Part shown: piece by piece, positions 18,318 to 28,829 of the stretch
Layout: every line of letters begins with the position of its first letter
How positions within the stretch are numbered: position 1 is the stretch's first letter
Source: an uncultured Bacteroidota bacterium
GTDB lineage: Bacteria > Bacteroidota > Bacteroidia > Chitinophagales > Chitinophagaceae
Reading direction: 5' to 3'
NCBI GenBank assembly: GCA_903887415.1
Contig: CAISPO010000038.1
Span: 124,001 to 188,000 of the forward strand
Length of the DNA stretch: 64,000 bases
Made by a program: the position numbers and the translations under genes
The notes under the pieces: model-generated
What the model saw: the letters and a program-made list of their open reading frames with translations, nothing else
What the model was told of the DNA's origin: nothing
The model's database searches: none

Positions 18318-21300
18318 TTATCTCACCAACGTCACATCACCTCTTTCTTCTATAGTGTTGCCGCCACAATCATACTTGATGAAGTAGTAGTAAACGCCCA
18401 TATCCTGCGGAACTCCATTGAAGCCGCCGTCCCATGATGGGTTGGAATTTGCACTCTCAAAAACTGTCTGGCCCCAACGGTTCACAACGCGGAACTCATG
18501 GAAATTATGATAGCCATTGAATATCGGCTGGAAGCGGTCGTTATGCCCATCACCATTTGGCGAGAATGCAGTTGGGAACAGCACGGTGCAGCACGCATCA
18601 GGGCTAAGCTGCATGTCAGAACTTGATTTGCAGCCAAACGGATCAGTAACGGTCAATGTGATATCGGTTCTTCCCTGCTCCGCCTTACCCCATATTTCAG
18701 CCTTGTTGTTATTATTGAAGTCATGTTCCGGCTGCCACAGATAGGTCACATTGGCATCCTGCAGCGCTGCCTTGAATAATACGCTGTCTTCCAGGCAAAG
18801 CGTTCCGGTCTTTGATGGCACTATGGTAAAAGTGGCATTAGGCAGTGCGTGTACATTAACAGTATCAAACTCAGGCAGGTTGGTACATCCTTCTGTAGTA
18901 GTGGTCACTAAAGATATAATGTGCGGGCCAATAATATTCCAGCTAATGCTGAACGGGCCGCCGCTGTTTGAATTGGAAGATACGATATTGAGCGCCGGTG
19001 AGCTGGTCATAGGCGTTCCATCTATCTGCCAGAAGAAATTTGCCGCATTCGAAGACTGCGATGAAATAGCCAGGTTCACTGTATCTCCCTGGCAAACATC
19101 CTGTTTACTGTATGACTGTGCAGATGGCTCCGGAACGACCCTTACCGTAAATGTATCCGTAGTGCTGCACTCGCCGTTCAGGTTGCCGATAGTAAGATAA
19201 CCGATGTTATAGGTAACATTTGCGGAGTCATACTTCACTGTTACTGATGGGTCGTTAACATTGGTGCCATTTGCTGTGGAAGCGCCAACAGGCAATTGCC
19301 ACAAATAGACAGGAGCTATTAATACCGATCCTGTAAGGTTGTAAGACAGATCAATGGAATCATGCTGGCAAACCCAGTTCCTATATTCCATATTGAATTT
19401 AGGAGTTGGGATAATAGTAACTTTTATCGGCGCCTGGGGACTTTCGCACCCGTTCACAACCTGGCTTACATTCCAGGTCGTTCCTCCCGGATAATCAGGA
19501 GTAGCCGTTGATGGAGTAGGTGCTCCTGCCAGTGCCGAACCGGCGCCGGAATACCATCTCAGGAAAGAAGCCGCTGCACTGTCCACCTCCCAGTTCGGGG
19601 GCAGTATAAAGCCGTTGTAGTACTGGCAGTAAACAGTATCATGCGTTATTGGCGCAGCAGGTTGTGGTATTATCGTTATAACATCTGTAGCGCTGTCGCT
19701 CACACAGCCGAATGACGTGGTCTGTGTTACATAATAAGTGGTTGTACCCGGCAGTGAGGTTGAAGGCGTAGGGCCGGTAGCCATGCCGCCGGTTACACCG
19801 GGCCCGTACCACAGCAGGCCGGTTCCTGAGGCAGTTACAGGGCCCGCTATCGCGAACTGGCAATAACTAAACGGCGCAGACGGCACAGGTGGCGTTGGTT
19901 TCGGATTAACTGTAACCAGTGCCGTCACTGCACAACCGGTAGGCAAGGTATAAACAATAGTCGCATTGCCACCGGTAAGCCCGGTAACAACACCTGTCGC
20001 GCTGTTTACAGTAGCTACCGACGGGTTATTGCTGGTCCATGCGCCGCCTGCTATAGCATCTCCCAATGTTGTGGTGAAATTTTGGCACATAGACATCACG
20101 CCGGTGATCGGAGATGTCGGGTTAACCGTAACAGTGGTGCTGACAAAGCACCCGCCGGCAGAAGTGTAAGTAATATTCGATGTTCCGCCCGATACCCCGG
20201 TAACTATTCCGGTGCCTGCACCTATCGTAGCCACTCCCGTAGCGCTGCTCGTCCAGGTTCCACCAGCGCCTGCGCCCGGATCAGACAAGGAGGTTGTGCT
20301 GCCCATACACACTGTTTTCGTGCCTGAAACAGGAGTGAGCACTACTATGTTCACTGGCGTAGTTGTCACACAACCAGCCGGCGTTACATAAGTAATCATG
20401 CTTGTACCCGCAGTTACGCCGGTTAGCAAGCCGGAAGACAGCCCGATAGTCGCCACACCAGGCGTACTGCTCGTCCATGTGCCACCCGTCACTCCATCAG
20501 CGAGTGTACTTGTACCGCCTACGCACAGCGTTGTTGTCCCCGTTATTGGCGGCGCAATATTTACTGTCACAATAAGAGTTGATGTACAAGGGCCGTTTGT
20601 ATAAGATATGGTTGCAGTACCACCCGAAACACTGGTTACATGGCCTGTTGCGTCCACCGTTGCCACGCCTGGTGCGCCGCTGCTCCACGTTCCCCCCGGG
20701 GTCGCGTCAGTCAATGTCACACCAGAACCGAGGCACATAGCGGTTGGCCCGGTAACGGTTCCGGTTGCACCGCCGGAAACAGGGCCAAGCGTAATGTATG
20801 CCATCGAGGTATCATCACAGCCAACCGCAGCAGCCTCATAAGTTGTGGTACTGGTCGGAGAAACAACCACTGTAGCGCCACTGCCCAGGTATGCGCCGGT
20901 GGTGGTGTTATACCAGTATATTGCAGATGCCGCATACGGTATCGGAGCATACGGAATAGAAGATACAGTGTATGTGGTGCCGCCGACGGGAGTAAAGCGC
21001 CACGCCTCATTGGTTGCTGTCCATACCGATGGGTAATCGCGGCCCGGCGCAACTGTAGCTGATGAACCGGATGCGTTTTGCACGCCAACTATCGCATAAC
21101 CTCCGTTCCAGCCGGCACAAACTGTTTTATGCCCGATGTGCGCTTCAACAACGCCGGTAGTTTCGTAAAGTATGATTTGGGTTGTTGTGTACTGGGCCGT
21201 ACAGGAGAACATATGGTCCCTGCACCAGGTGGCAGCAAAAGTCCTGTTTGGCGCAACACCCTGTACAGAATATACTATCGGGTCAGCGGGCGGGCCTGTG

Positions 21301-21662
21301 CTTTCTATATCACACCATGGCGCACATACAGTGTTTAAGGCACTCGAATTACCCAGCAGCGCCGCTGATATAGGCCACGGATCATATCCGCCTGCCAGAG
21401 ATGGGTCAAATGTAAGCTGGCCATTTTCTCCTATCACAAGTTGTGTATAGGGTGTGCCATAATAATTAAAAGTGAACCCTATCGGTATTACACCCGAATA
21501 GGAATCATCGCTGTACAACCCTGAATTGACAGGGGTAAGCCCCGTCAATGTTGCCGTCAGCGTATAAGCCGTACAACTGGATACAGAAGATATCGTCACC
21601 TGGGCAGATCCTTTGCCTGCCAATGTGAGCAAAATAGCGAGTACTAGGTAAATCTTTTTCAT
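18318..21662 (-). CDS. Large secreted protein with Ig-like repeats and T9SS type B (gliding-associated) C-terminal domain
   Basis: 1,114 residues. Signal peptide KIYLVLAILLTLAGKGSAQ. Residues about 35-240 form a beta-rich domain with FNYYGTPYTQLVIGENGQL and a PWCDIES segment, as found before Ig arrays in many Bacteroidota surface proteins. Four BIG2-like repeats follow (about 295-590), close relatives of those in the giant protein, with the same TWTSS...GVATI core and Cys pair. Next come two Ig-like modules containing SYCQF and YCQYYNG and PKD-like segments. The C-terminus is a CHU_C/type B sorting domain (FPTAFSPNGDGHNDRFQPIF ... WDGGFNG ... GDVTLVR). It should be exported by T9SS and attached to the surface or released. 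Specific function unknown. Confidence 0.9.
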   Translation of the reverse strand: MKKIYLVLAILLTLAGKGSAQVTISSVSSCTAYTLTATLTGLTPVNSGLYSDDSYSGVIPIGFTFNYYGTPYTQLVIGENGQLTFDPSLAGGYDPWPISAALLGNSSALNTVCAPWCDIESTGPPADPIVYSVQGVAPNRTFAATWCRDHMFSCTAQYTTTQIILYETTGVVEAHIGHKTVCAGWNGGYAIVGVQNASGSSATVAPGRDYPSVWTATNEAWRFTPVGGTTYTVSSIPYAPIPYAASAIYWYNTTTGAYLGSGATVVVSPTSTTTYEAAAVGCDDTSMAYITLGPVSGGATGTVTGPTAMCLGSGVTLTDATPGGTWSSGAPGVATVDATGHVTSVSGGTATISYTNGPCTSTLIVTVNIAPPITGTTTLCVGGTSTLADGVTGGTWTSSTPGVATIGLSSGLLTGVTAGTSMITYVTPAGCVTTTPVNIVVLTPVSGTKTVCMGSTTSLSDPGAGAGGTWTSSATGVATIGAGTGIVTGVSGGTSNITYTSAGGCFVSTTVTVNPTSPITGVMSMCQNFTTTLGDAIAGGAWTSNNPSVATVNSATGVVTGLTGGNATIVYTLPTGCAVTALVTVNPKPTPPVPSAPFSYCQFAIAGPVTASGTGLLWYGPGVTGGMATGPTPSTSLPGTTTYYVTQTTSFGCVSDSATDVITIIPQPAAPITHDTVYCQYYNGFILPPNWEVDSAAASFLRWYSGAGSALAGAPTPSTATPDYPGGTTWNVSQVVNGCESPQAPIKVTIIPTPKFNMEYRNWVCQHDSIDLSYNLTGSVLIAPVYLWQLPVGASTANGTNVNDPSVTVKYDSANVTYNIGYLTIGNLNGECSTTDTFTVRVVPEPSAQSYSKQDVCQGDTVNLAISSQSSNAANFFWQIDGTPMTSSPALNIVSSNSNSGGPFSISWNIIGPHIISLVTTTTEGCTNLPEFDTVNVHALPNATFTIVPSKTGTLCLEDSVLFKAALQDANVTYLWQPEHDFNNNNKAEIWGKAEQGRTDITLTVTDPFGCKSSSDMQLSPDACCTVLFPTAFSPNGDGHNDRFQPIFNGYHNFHEFRVVNRWGQTVFESANSNPSWDGGFNGVPQDMGVYYYFIKYDCGGNTIEERGDVTLVR

Positions 21663-21682
21663 TTCTTAAATAATTGTAGTAT

Positions 21683-21713
21683 CAAAAATATTGCCAGTTT
21701 TATAACAACCAAA
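21683..21713 (-). promoter_or_regulatory. Bacteroidota-type promoter before the 21662 start
   Basis: On the minus strand TTTG, 19 bases, then TATTTTTG, a full match to TTTG/TAnnTTTG. The 5' leader would be only about 14 bases. Confidence 0.6.
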
Positions 21714-21812
21714 AAATAATATAATTGAGCAATAACGGCAAAGTTATCAATTTTTCCTTATCCATTACTGCATATTTTATATGACAGACCCCATCATATA
21801 GCTAATTCACCC

Positions 21813-24800
21813 CTACCTTATCAAGGTCACATTTCCATGTTTCTCAATTCTTGTCCCTATACTGGTTACCGCTTCTACCTGGTAAACAAATACACCCATT
21901 GGCTGCGGCGTTCCTTTATAAGTGCCGTCCCATCCCTTGTTTATATCTGTAGTCTCAAAAACCAGTACACCCCACCTGTCCCATATCCTGAAATAATTTA
22001 AAGTGGCAATGCCATTCAATATGATCTTGAATTCGCTGTTTGGCCCGGTGCCCGGTGAAAAAGCGTTTGGCAGCGCTATCAGCGACTGGGCACTTACCGC
22101 AATATTTATGGAATCGCGTGCGAAACATCCCTGCGACGTCACGCCGTAAACTACATATTTAGTGCTTATGTCTGGTGATGCAACCGGGTTGGATATATAC
22201 GGATCGCTCAGCCCTCCCGGTGGCGACCATATAAATGAAGAGCAGTTCGTCTGCGGGTTGAGCTGGTAGGTCTCTCCGGGATAAAGAATAACAGAATCCC
22301 CAAGATTAATGACGGCCGCGGGATATACCGATACAACCGCTATTGCCGTATCCGTGCAGCCATATTGGTTACTGGCCACAACCGTATAGTGTATATCTGT
22401 TTCCGGATATACGGTTACCATCGCTGTGTTAGTGTTGCTGAGATACATCGACGGCGACCACGAGTATGTAGCGGCCAGGTCGGCATCATGTGCGGTTAAA
22501 ACAACCGAATCGCGCGGGCACAGCGCCGTATCCGGCGGCGTTATAGTCACCATTGGCTTGGGGTTCACCGTCACTCTTATTGAATCCAGCGCGCTGATAC
22601 AGCCATCCACCGTTTGTGTAGCGTAGAACCACATCACCGTATCCCGGGCTGTAGGCGGCAAAGGCGGTACAGGAGAGCCGATACCGTGCGCCGTATCCGT
22701 GGGATACCAAAGGATATTGTATCCTCCCGCCATTAATGGGGCAGCAAGGTAGTACTGGCAATAAGTGAGCCATGCCACCATTGGCGGCAGCGGCGTCTGT
22801 ACCACAACCACAGTATCATTTACGGTAGCCTTGCAGCCGTTCAGGGTTGCCGTTACCTGGTAAACACCACCATATTCTAATATCACAGTATCCCGCTGCG
22901 GATTAGCATTGCCGGAAGCGAACACATAAGGCCCCGTCCAGCTAAATGTAGCCCCCGCCGGCGCTATGGCATGAAGGAACAGCGTGTCTGTGCTGCCCGT
23001 GCATACCGGGCTGTTGCTGGTGGCGCTCAGCGCGGGGGTCGCTGCAATGCTGACTGATATTACCGCGAAATTGGTACAAGTGCCCCCAGTGCTCACGGTT
23101 ACCGTGTAAAGTCCATCAGCAGCAGTAGTCACATTCAGTATCACCGGATCCTGGAGTGTGGATGAGAACGAGTTAGGGCCTGCCCAGCTATAGCTCACGC
23201 CTGCTGTCGCATCTGTCGCAAAGAATGTAAGCGTATCTCCTTCGCAAATACCTGGTGTGCCGGGCGAGTTGCTGCCGGCTACCGGCGCTGCAGGTGTGGA
23301 ATCAACTACCACAACTATCGTCGCCATTGCCGATGGGCATCCGTTCAAGGTGGCGATCACGGAATAAGTGCCGGTTGCCAGTGTTGTTGCCGGGGTTATC
23401 GTAGGGTTTTGTAAAGCAGAGGTGAACCCGTTCGGCCCGGTCCAGCCATACGTGGCGCCTGCCGCGCTTGAAGCTGTTAATATCAGCGGGCTGCCGGAGC
23501 AGACAGGGGAGTTGCTGGTCAGGTCAGGTGCGTTAGGTGTTTGGTTAATGACCACGGTTGTAGTACCAAACGAACTGCAGATACCCAGCGTAGCTGTTAC
23601 CGTATAGATACCGGATGCCGCAGTGGTTACCGGCGAAATGCTCGGATTTTGCAGAGCGGAAACAAAAAGGTTCGGCCCGGACCAGCTATACCCCACTCCG
23701 GCTGTACCGTCTGTGGCGGTCAGCAGTAATGTATTACCGGAACAAACCGGGCTGTTGCTGCCTGCAACCGGCGCCACCGGTGTTGAATCAACAACGACAG
23801 CTAACATGGAAAGCGCAGACGGACACCCCGCCAGTGTAGCGATCACCGAATAAGTACCTGTGGCAAGCGTAGTTGCCGGGTTTATGGTTGGGTTCTGTAA
23901 GGCAGACACAAATCCGTTTGGCCCCGTCCAGCTATACGTTGACCCTGCAGTAGAAGTAGCGGTTAAGTTTAGCGCATTGCCGGAGCAAACGGGCGAATTG
24001 CTGCCCAGCTCCGGTGCAGGCGGGGTCTGGTTGATGACCACAACAGTGGTATTGGATGAGCGGCACATCCCTAATATAGCAGTTACCGTATAGGTGCCGG
24101 AAGACGCTGTGGTTACCGGTGTAATGTTCGGATTTTGCAATGTAGAAGAAAATGCCGGCGGTCCAGACCAGCTATAAGTTACCCCGGTCGTGGCATCCCC
24201 CGCGCTCAGCGACAAAGTATTACCGGAGCAGACCGGTGAATTGCTGGTTGCCGCAGGTATCGCCGGAGTGGAATCAATGACCACATTCACAGATGCACTG
24301 TCTATGCACCCATTCCACGACGTATATACTTTATAAAGGCCGGAGCTCTCTACTGCCACGGTTCCGATTGTGGGGTTCTCCAGGCTTGATGTAAACCCGC
24401 CAGGGCCGGTCCACGTAAATGTCTCGCCCGTAGAATCGGGATTTGCAAAAAGGTCAAGCGTATTTTGTGAGCATATGGGTGCATTAGTAGTGGCAACCAC
24501 TACAGGCAATTGCTTTATCACTACATGTGTGGAGGCTGTATCACTGGCGCTGCCCACCGTTTTTATCACATAAAAGACGCCGGTATCTGCCCACGTGGAG
24601 GGGAATATAGTAACAGTCTGCCCGGAGCCTATAGCCGGCCCGCCCAGGCCAGGGCCATACCAGGTGTAGGTAGCACCTGTGGAATCACCGTGCGCCGCCA
24701 GCGTAAGTGTATCACCTAAACAAGGTGAATTGCTGCTGGCGCTGAAACAAGTAATAACAGTAAGAAAAAATGGAGGAAAATGATCGCAGGCCGAAGTATC

Positions 24801-26105
24801 TGATGGGGTAATGGTATATGTTGTTGTCCCGGGCAGCGCAAGGACGTTTATCGTATTATAAGTGCCTGTTGTTGAGGAAAGCCCTATCGCCGGCGACCAG
24901 TTCCAGGTCGTGGTACCCCAGTAGCCGTTCTCAATTCTCACCGGCAGTGTGGTAAGCGGGCATGGGCTGATCGTATAACTGTTTGGGGCAAGGAAACAGT
25001 TCACATTCATTTGCGGCTGTTTGAATGCGCTGTCCACGGCAGTAGTATCACTAAAGCCCCAGGCGTAGCTCACAAAAGTGCTTGCCCCGGGAGCAAGGTC
25101 GCCCAGGTTGAATATGAGTCCGTATGCAATATCCTGGTCTAATGTAGTAGCACCAAGTGCATAGTAAGTAGTGCCAAGCCATCCGGCTGTGCCGGCATAT
25201 ATTTCGTCAAGGGTATTGGCCACTGCTTCTGCAGGATACGGGGGCCAACCGGTGTAGATGAGTGCTTTGGCGCGGCAATCCTTGGTACTCAGCGATGAGA
25301 ACGCATCCTGGTGCAATGATGGCGGCCGTCCCCACACCAGCACCCTGTGAATCGCGTCATCCTGGTATGTAATATGGTTGTTCGTAGGAAAACTTCCGCC
25401 TGTGGTCACCTCATCATTATCAGGGTCGCCAGTCACAAAATAATACAGCCCCGTCATAGTCGTGGCGGTCGTGTTGGTGAATATCGTATTTACTACAAGC
25501 CACGAAGCGCCTGTGTCCAGCCGGTTCGTCTGAACTATCGTTAACCCTCCCCCGGGGCCTGCTGTGCCATGCCACGTTCCGGTCTTAAAGCTCTGGGTAA
25601 CACCAGGGCAGCCCGGAACAAAAGAGTACGCACCAACCGTACCGGTAAGGTTACTCGAGGCAGGTGTCGCGCTCCAGAATCCGTCGGTAGCGGAAACCGC
25701 TCCTCCGTTTGTAAAATAGGCGTCGCTCCGGTTGCCATTTATCTGCATGCTCCATCCGTCAAATGGCGTACCTGGCATAAAATAAGGCCCGTAATAGCAG
25801 CAAGGTGTGCCGGTTGGTGTGCCGGCGGTCCAGCCATCATGGTTCGCATCATACGAAAAATCCATTCCATTGCCTGTGTATGATGTGCCTGTTATAGGGT
25901 CTGAGTACCCTGTACCGCCGCCACCCGGATGCGTATGATAACCCGCCGGTACCGTGACCGTATTGCCCCACGAGCCATTTGGCGCGATAACCGCCTCAAG
26001 GTAGCGGCCCTGCAGAAATGCATTATCACTAACAAGCTGGCCATCTGCCACCCCGCTAAAAAAGAAAACGCAACCTATAACAAACCAAAAGTACCAATGC
26101 TTCAT
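21813..26105 (-). CDS. Large secreted protein with PKD/Ig-like repeats and T9SS type B C-terminal domain
   Basis: 1,430 residues. Signal peptide WYFWFVIGCVFFFSGVADGQ. Residues about 25-395 are a beta-rich, aromatic domain of unknown type (contains TGDPDNDEVTTGG and LDQDIAYGLIFNLGDLAPGA). Eight Ig/PKD-like repeats of ~85 residues follow, with the core SNSPVCSGNTLSL...YSWSGPNGFTS...ALQNPTI, which differ from the BIG2-like repeats of the two neighbouring genes. Then an Ig-like module with TYCQYYLAAPL and a PKD-like module (YSWSPSMYLS). The end is a type B sorting domain (LPNAFSPGTGPNSEFKIIL ... WDGTYKG ... HGNVTLIR). Probably surface-exposed or released via T9SS. Confidence 0.9.
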   Translation of the reverse strand: MKHWYFWFVIGCVFFFSGVADGQLVSDNAFLQGRYLEAVIAPNGSWGNTVTVPAGYHTHPGGGGTGYSDPITGTSYTGNGMDFSYDANHDGWTAGTPTGTPCCYYGPYFMPGTPFDGWSMQINGNRSDAYFTNGGAVSATDGFWSATPASSNLTGTVGAYSFVPGCPGVTQSFKTGTWHGTAGPGGGLTIVQTNRLDTGASWLVVNTIFTNTTATTMTGLYYFVTGDPDNDEVTTGGSFPTNNHITYQDDAIHRVLVWGRPPSLHQDAFSSLSTKDCRAKALIYTGWPPYPAEAVANTLDEIYAGTAGWLGTTYYALGATTLDQDIAYGLIFNLGDLAPGASTFVSYAWGFSDTTAVDSAFKQPQMNVNCFLAPNSYTISPCPLTTLPVRIENGYWGTTTWNWSPAIGLSSTTGTYNTINVLALPGTTTYTITPSDTSACDHFPPFFLTVITCFSASSNSPCLGDTLTLAAHGDSTGATYTWYGPGLGGPAIGSGQTVTIFPSTWADTGVFYVIKTVGSASDTASTHVVIKQLPVVVATTNAPICSQNTLDLFANPDSTGETFTWTGPGGFTSSLENPTIGTVAVESSGLYKVYTSWNGCIDSASVNVVIDSTPAIPAATSNSPVCSGNTLSLSAGDATTGVTYSWSGPPAFSSTLQNPNITPVTTASSGTYTVTAILGMCRSSNTTVVVINQTPPAPELGSNSPVCSGNALNLTATSTAGSTYSWTGPNGFVSALQNPTINPATTLATGTYSVIATLAGCPSALSMLAVVVDSTPVAPVAGSNSPVCSGNTLLLTATDGTAGVGYSWSGPNLFVSALQNPSISPVTTAASGIYTVTATLGICSSFGTTTVVINQTPNAPDLTSNSPVCSGSPLILTASSAAGATYGWTGPNGFTSALQNPTITPATTLATGTYSVIATLNGCPSAMATIVVVVDSTPAAPVAGSNSPGTPGICEGDTLTFFATDATAGVSYSWAGPNSFSSTLQDPVILNVTTAADGLYTVTVSTGGTCTNFAVISVSIAATPALSATSNSPVCTGSTDTLFLHAIAPAGATFSWTGPYVFASGNANPQRDTVILEYGGVYQVTATLNGCKATVNDTVVVVQTPLPPMVAWLTYCQYYLAAPLMAGGYNILWYPTDTAHGIGSPVPPLPPTARDTVMWFYATQTVDGCISALDSIRVTVNPKPMVTITPPDTALCPRDSVVLTAHDADLAATYSWSPSMYLSNTNTAMVTVYPETDIHYTVVASNQYGCTDTAIAVVSVYPAAVINLGDSVILYPGETYQLNPQTNCSSFIWSPPGGLSDPYISNPVASPDISTKYVVYGVTSQGCFARDSINIAVSAQSLIALPNAFSPGTGPNSEFKIILNGIATLNYFRIWDRWGVLVFETTDINKGWDGTYKGTPQPMGVFVYQVEAVTSIGTRIEKHGNVTLIR

Positions 26106-26425
26106 GGAACAGCTATAACATCTGTAAAGTTCAAAAATTACACTTAAATGACTAAATACAGCCTATAAACATAAATATTTTTTCTTCCCCCAAACGCATT
26201 TTTATTTTAAAAATAAATTAAAACAAAAACAACAAGGGTAAATAAATAGACAGCAAAAAAACAGTTTTGGATGGGTTTGGGTCAAAATAAAATAATCAGC
26301 ATTTATCTCTGGCGACAGTTAGTCCCTATACTGTTTAAATAAAGTTATATATTTATGCTCCGGCTATCTCTTTACTCACGTTTTGTACAATGTTTACGTC
26401 TATTCATTAACAAAAAGTGTATCTT
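26106..26425. other. AT-rich divergent intergenic region
   Basis: These 320 bases separate two divergently transcribed T9SS cargo genes. The stretch is very AT-rich, with runs such as TTATTTTAAAAATAAATTAAAAC. It must hold both promoters, but no clear TTTG/TAnnTTTG pair was found; a weak TATATTTATG box lies near 26348. No gene is seen. Confidence 0.5.
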
Positions 26426-27373
26426 ATGGGAAAATTATTACTCCTTTTGTTGTTTATACCCCGCTTTTTGGAGGCCCAGGTTATTGATAGTACGACATTC
26501 GCTTTCTCTGGCAGCGATTCTTTAATTCATTACATGCCGTCAACCTCTGGAGGAGGCCAAGTCGCTGTGTCAGTTGACACAACCGGCACCACTTTATGGA
26601 AAATCGGCAATACGATTAAACCCGTATTCTCGAATGATACGACTGCAATGCGGGGAATCATGACCGATACGTCGAATCCTTACCGTGCAAATGCAAATGA
26701 CTTTTTTGTGCTAAAAATTGGTCCGCTCCCGAATGTTATTGTCAGCTGTTGGCATAAATATCAAACTGATAGTCTTCACGCTGGTGGTATCATCGAATTC
26801 TCTTCCGATTCCGGCATAACCTGGACAAACATTGCAAATTGCCCCGACATGGTTATTCAAAATGTTTATTCCCCCGCCGATACACTTATTACCGGGCAGC
26901 CTGCTTTTACCGGAACCAGTGACGGAGAACAATTATCTAGCTTTCAATTTGTTGATTGTATTGCTGCAAGACAAACCGCAACTGGGTGCTTCCCTTCCGG
27001 TATTGATTTTTCTGGTAGTATCTATGTTAGATTTCATTTTATCAGCGACTCAACTACAGATTCACTTTCAGGTTGGATGATTGATTCCATAAAAATAGCT
27101 GACTATGAATGTTTTGGCATAGGCGGTGTCAGAAATATCACAGATAACAAAGTGTTTAATCTTTTCCCAAACCCCGCCACATCACAACTCACCATCCAAT
27201 CTCCCGGTGAGGTTATCAACTACATCACTATCACAGACATACTTGGCGAGATAGTTTACAGTTCACAATCAACAGTTCGCAGCACCAGGATGGATATTGA
27301 TGTCACGACTCTACCTAGCGGTATCTATTTTGTAAAAATAAACAACGAAGTACGAAGGTTTGCGAAAGAGTAA
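26426..27373 (+). CDS. Secreted protein with T9SS type A sorting domain
   Basis: The ATG at 26426 is preferred over the upstream GTG (26417) because it directly precedes the signal peptide GKLLLLLLFIPRFLEAQ. The 315-residue product has one beta-rich domain (about 20-235) with Asp/Ser/Thr-rich loops and a WMIDSIKI segment resembling jelly-roll/MAM-like surface modules. It ends in a type A T9SS tail (NLFPNPATSQLTI ... LPSGIYFVKINNEVRRFAKE). It is more AT-rich and has fewer repeats than its neighbours. Function unknown. Confidence 0.85.
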   Translation: MGKLLLLLLFIPRFLEAQVIDSTTFAFSGSDSLIHYMPSTSGGGQVAVSVDTTGTTLWKIGNTIKPVFSNDTTAMRGIMTDTSNPYRANANDFFVLKIGPLPNVIVSCWHKYQTDSLHAGGIIEFSSDSGITWTNIANCPDMVIQNVYSPADTLITGQPAFTGTSDGEQLSSFQFVDCIAARQTATGCFPSGIDFSGSIYVRFHFISDSTTDSLSGWMIDSIKIADYECFGIGGVRNITDNKVFNLFPNPATSQLTIQSPGEVINYITITDILGEIVYSSQSTVRSTRMDIDVTTLPSGIYFVKINNEVRRFAKE

Positions 27374-27399
27374 TAATGCTGTACCCAAATCGCATAGAA

Positions 27400-27442
27400 C
27401 TTTGCTGCCTCTGCGCATTTCTTTGCGGCTCTTTGCGTGAAA
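27400..27442. repeat. Short 'CTTTGCG' repeat between convergent genes
   Basis: TTTGCTGCCTCTGCGCATTT followed by CTTTGCGGCTCTTTGCGTG is a truncated relative of the repeats at 18177 and 40485. It fills most of the 85-base gap between convergent genes. Confidence 0.45.
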
Positions 27443-27458
27443 CTTCTAGCACTAGAGC

Positions 27459-28814
27459 TTAACGCATTATCTCCATCTTTCTCACAGAAGTATTTTTATC
27501 CGATCTCAGGTAAAGTATATAAATGCCTGCTGGTTGCCGACTCAGATCAATGTCCCATTGAAATGCATTATGCTCCGTTTCAAAAACCCGCTCCCCTAAC
27601 TCATTATATATCGTCACCTGTACTTTCCCGTTCATCTGTACTGTGAATTTCCCTTCCGACGGGTTTGGAAATATATTTACACTAAGTTGGGAAAGAATGC
27701 CTGCCCCAGTTGTAGAAACCGTATCCACCCTCGTTACTTCCCGCACAACATGATTATCAAAATCCGCAATGAACACACTTCCGCTACTATCCACTGCCAC
27801 TCCCTGCGGCCTGAATATTTCGCCATTTATTGCCAGGCTGTCATCGCCAGTATAGCCACCTGTGCCATTGCCGGCAATGGTAGTAATAATGCCCGTTGCT
27901 GCCCTCACTTTCCTGATCCGGTTGTTGTAGAAGTCTGAGATGTAAATATTTCCGCTGTCATCCACTGCTACTGCCGAGGCATTGTATAATTCAGCGTTTA
28001 TGGCAAGACTGTCATCGCCGCCATATCCTCCTGTTCCGTTTCCGGCCACAGTGGTAATGATACCGGTTACCGCGTCCACTTTCCGCACCCGATTGTTGTA
28101 CAGGTCAGCTATATACACATTGCCGGTCTTGTCCACGGCTATGCCTTCCGGAAAATTTAGCTGTGCAGTTGAAGCAGCTATAGTATCGCCATTAAAACCC
28201 GGCGCTCCGGTGCCTGCTAGCGTGGTAATGATACCCAATGTGTCCACTTTGCGCACCCGGTTATTGTCCTGGTCCACGATGTACAAGTTACCAAAGGTAT
28301 CCACGGCCACATCTGCCGGCGACCACATCTCGGCATGAATCGCCAGTGCCGAATCCCCGCTGAATCCCGACGTGTCATTGCCCGCAACAGTAGTTATAAT
28401 ACCTGCGGTATCTATTTTCCGGATCACATTATTGAACTCATCTGCTATAAATACATTGCCGTACTTGTCAACAGCCACACCGGTTGGCCCGGACAAGTGC
28501 GCAGAGTCTGCTGGTCCGCCATCGCCATCATAACCAAAAGTGCCTTTCCCAGCTATAGTGGTAATAACACCTGCCGCATCCACCTTTCTTATCCGGTTAC
28601 TATTCTGGTCGGCTATATATACATTACCCTTCCGGTCCACCGCAACACCCGATGGATCGATCAATCCTGCGACTTTCGCCGGCCCACCATCCCCGCCATA
28701 AGTACCGGCACCATTGCCTGCATAGGTAGTGATGATCCATAACTGCGCATCACATACCGCCGCCGGAATGCTACAGCAGGCATACAACATTAAAAAAACC
28801 GCTAGCCGCTTCAT
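27459..28814 (-). CDS. Six-bladed NHL-repeat protein with T9SS type A sorting domain
   Basis: Start ATG 28814 (MKRLAVFLMLYACC) is chosen over the TTG at 28823. A signal peptide of about 25 residues is followed by six NHL repeats, each with the pattern GVAVDxxGNVYIADxxNNRIRKVD and ending in ITTIAGNGTxGY. Six repeats are sufficient for a closed six-bladed propeller. The C-terminus is a type A sorting tail (NIFPNPSEGKFTVQ ... PAGIYILYLRSDKNTS). It is likely exported by T9SS and displayed at the surface, where the propeller would bind a protein or glycan. The ligand is unknown. Confidence 0.92.
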   Translation of the reverse strand: MKRLAVFLMLYACCSIPAAVCDAQLWIITTYAGNGAGTYGGDGGPAKVAGLIDPSGVAVDRKGNVYIADQNSNRIRKVDAAGVITTIAGKGTFGYDGDGGPADSAHLSGPTGVAVDKYGNVFIADEFNNVIRKIDTAGIITTVAGNDTSGFSGDSALAIHAEMWSPADVAVDTFGNLYIVDQDNNRVRKVDTLGIITTLAGTGAPGFNGDTIAASTAQLNFPEGIAVDKTGNVYIADLYNNRVRKVDAVTGIITTVAGNGTGGYGGDDSLAINAELYNASAVAVDDSGNIYISDFYNNRIRKVRAATGIITTIAGNGTGGYTGDDSLAINGEIFRPQGVAVDSSGSVFIADFDNHVVREVTRVDTVSTTGAGILSQLSVNIFPNPSEGKFTVQMNGKVQVTIYNELGERVFETEHNAFQWDIDLSRQPAGIYILYLRSDKNTSVRKMEIMR

Positions 28815-28829
28815 GCTTATCAATTTATA

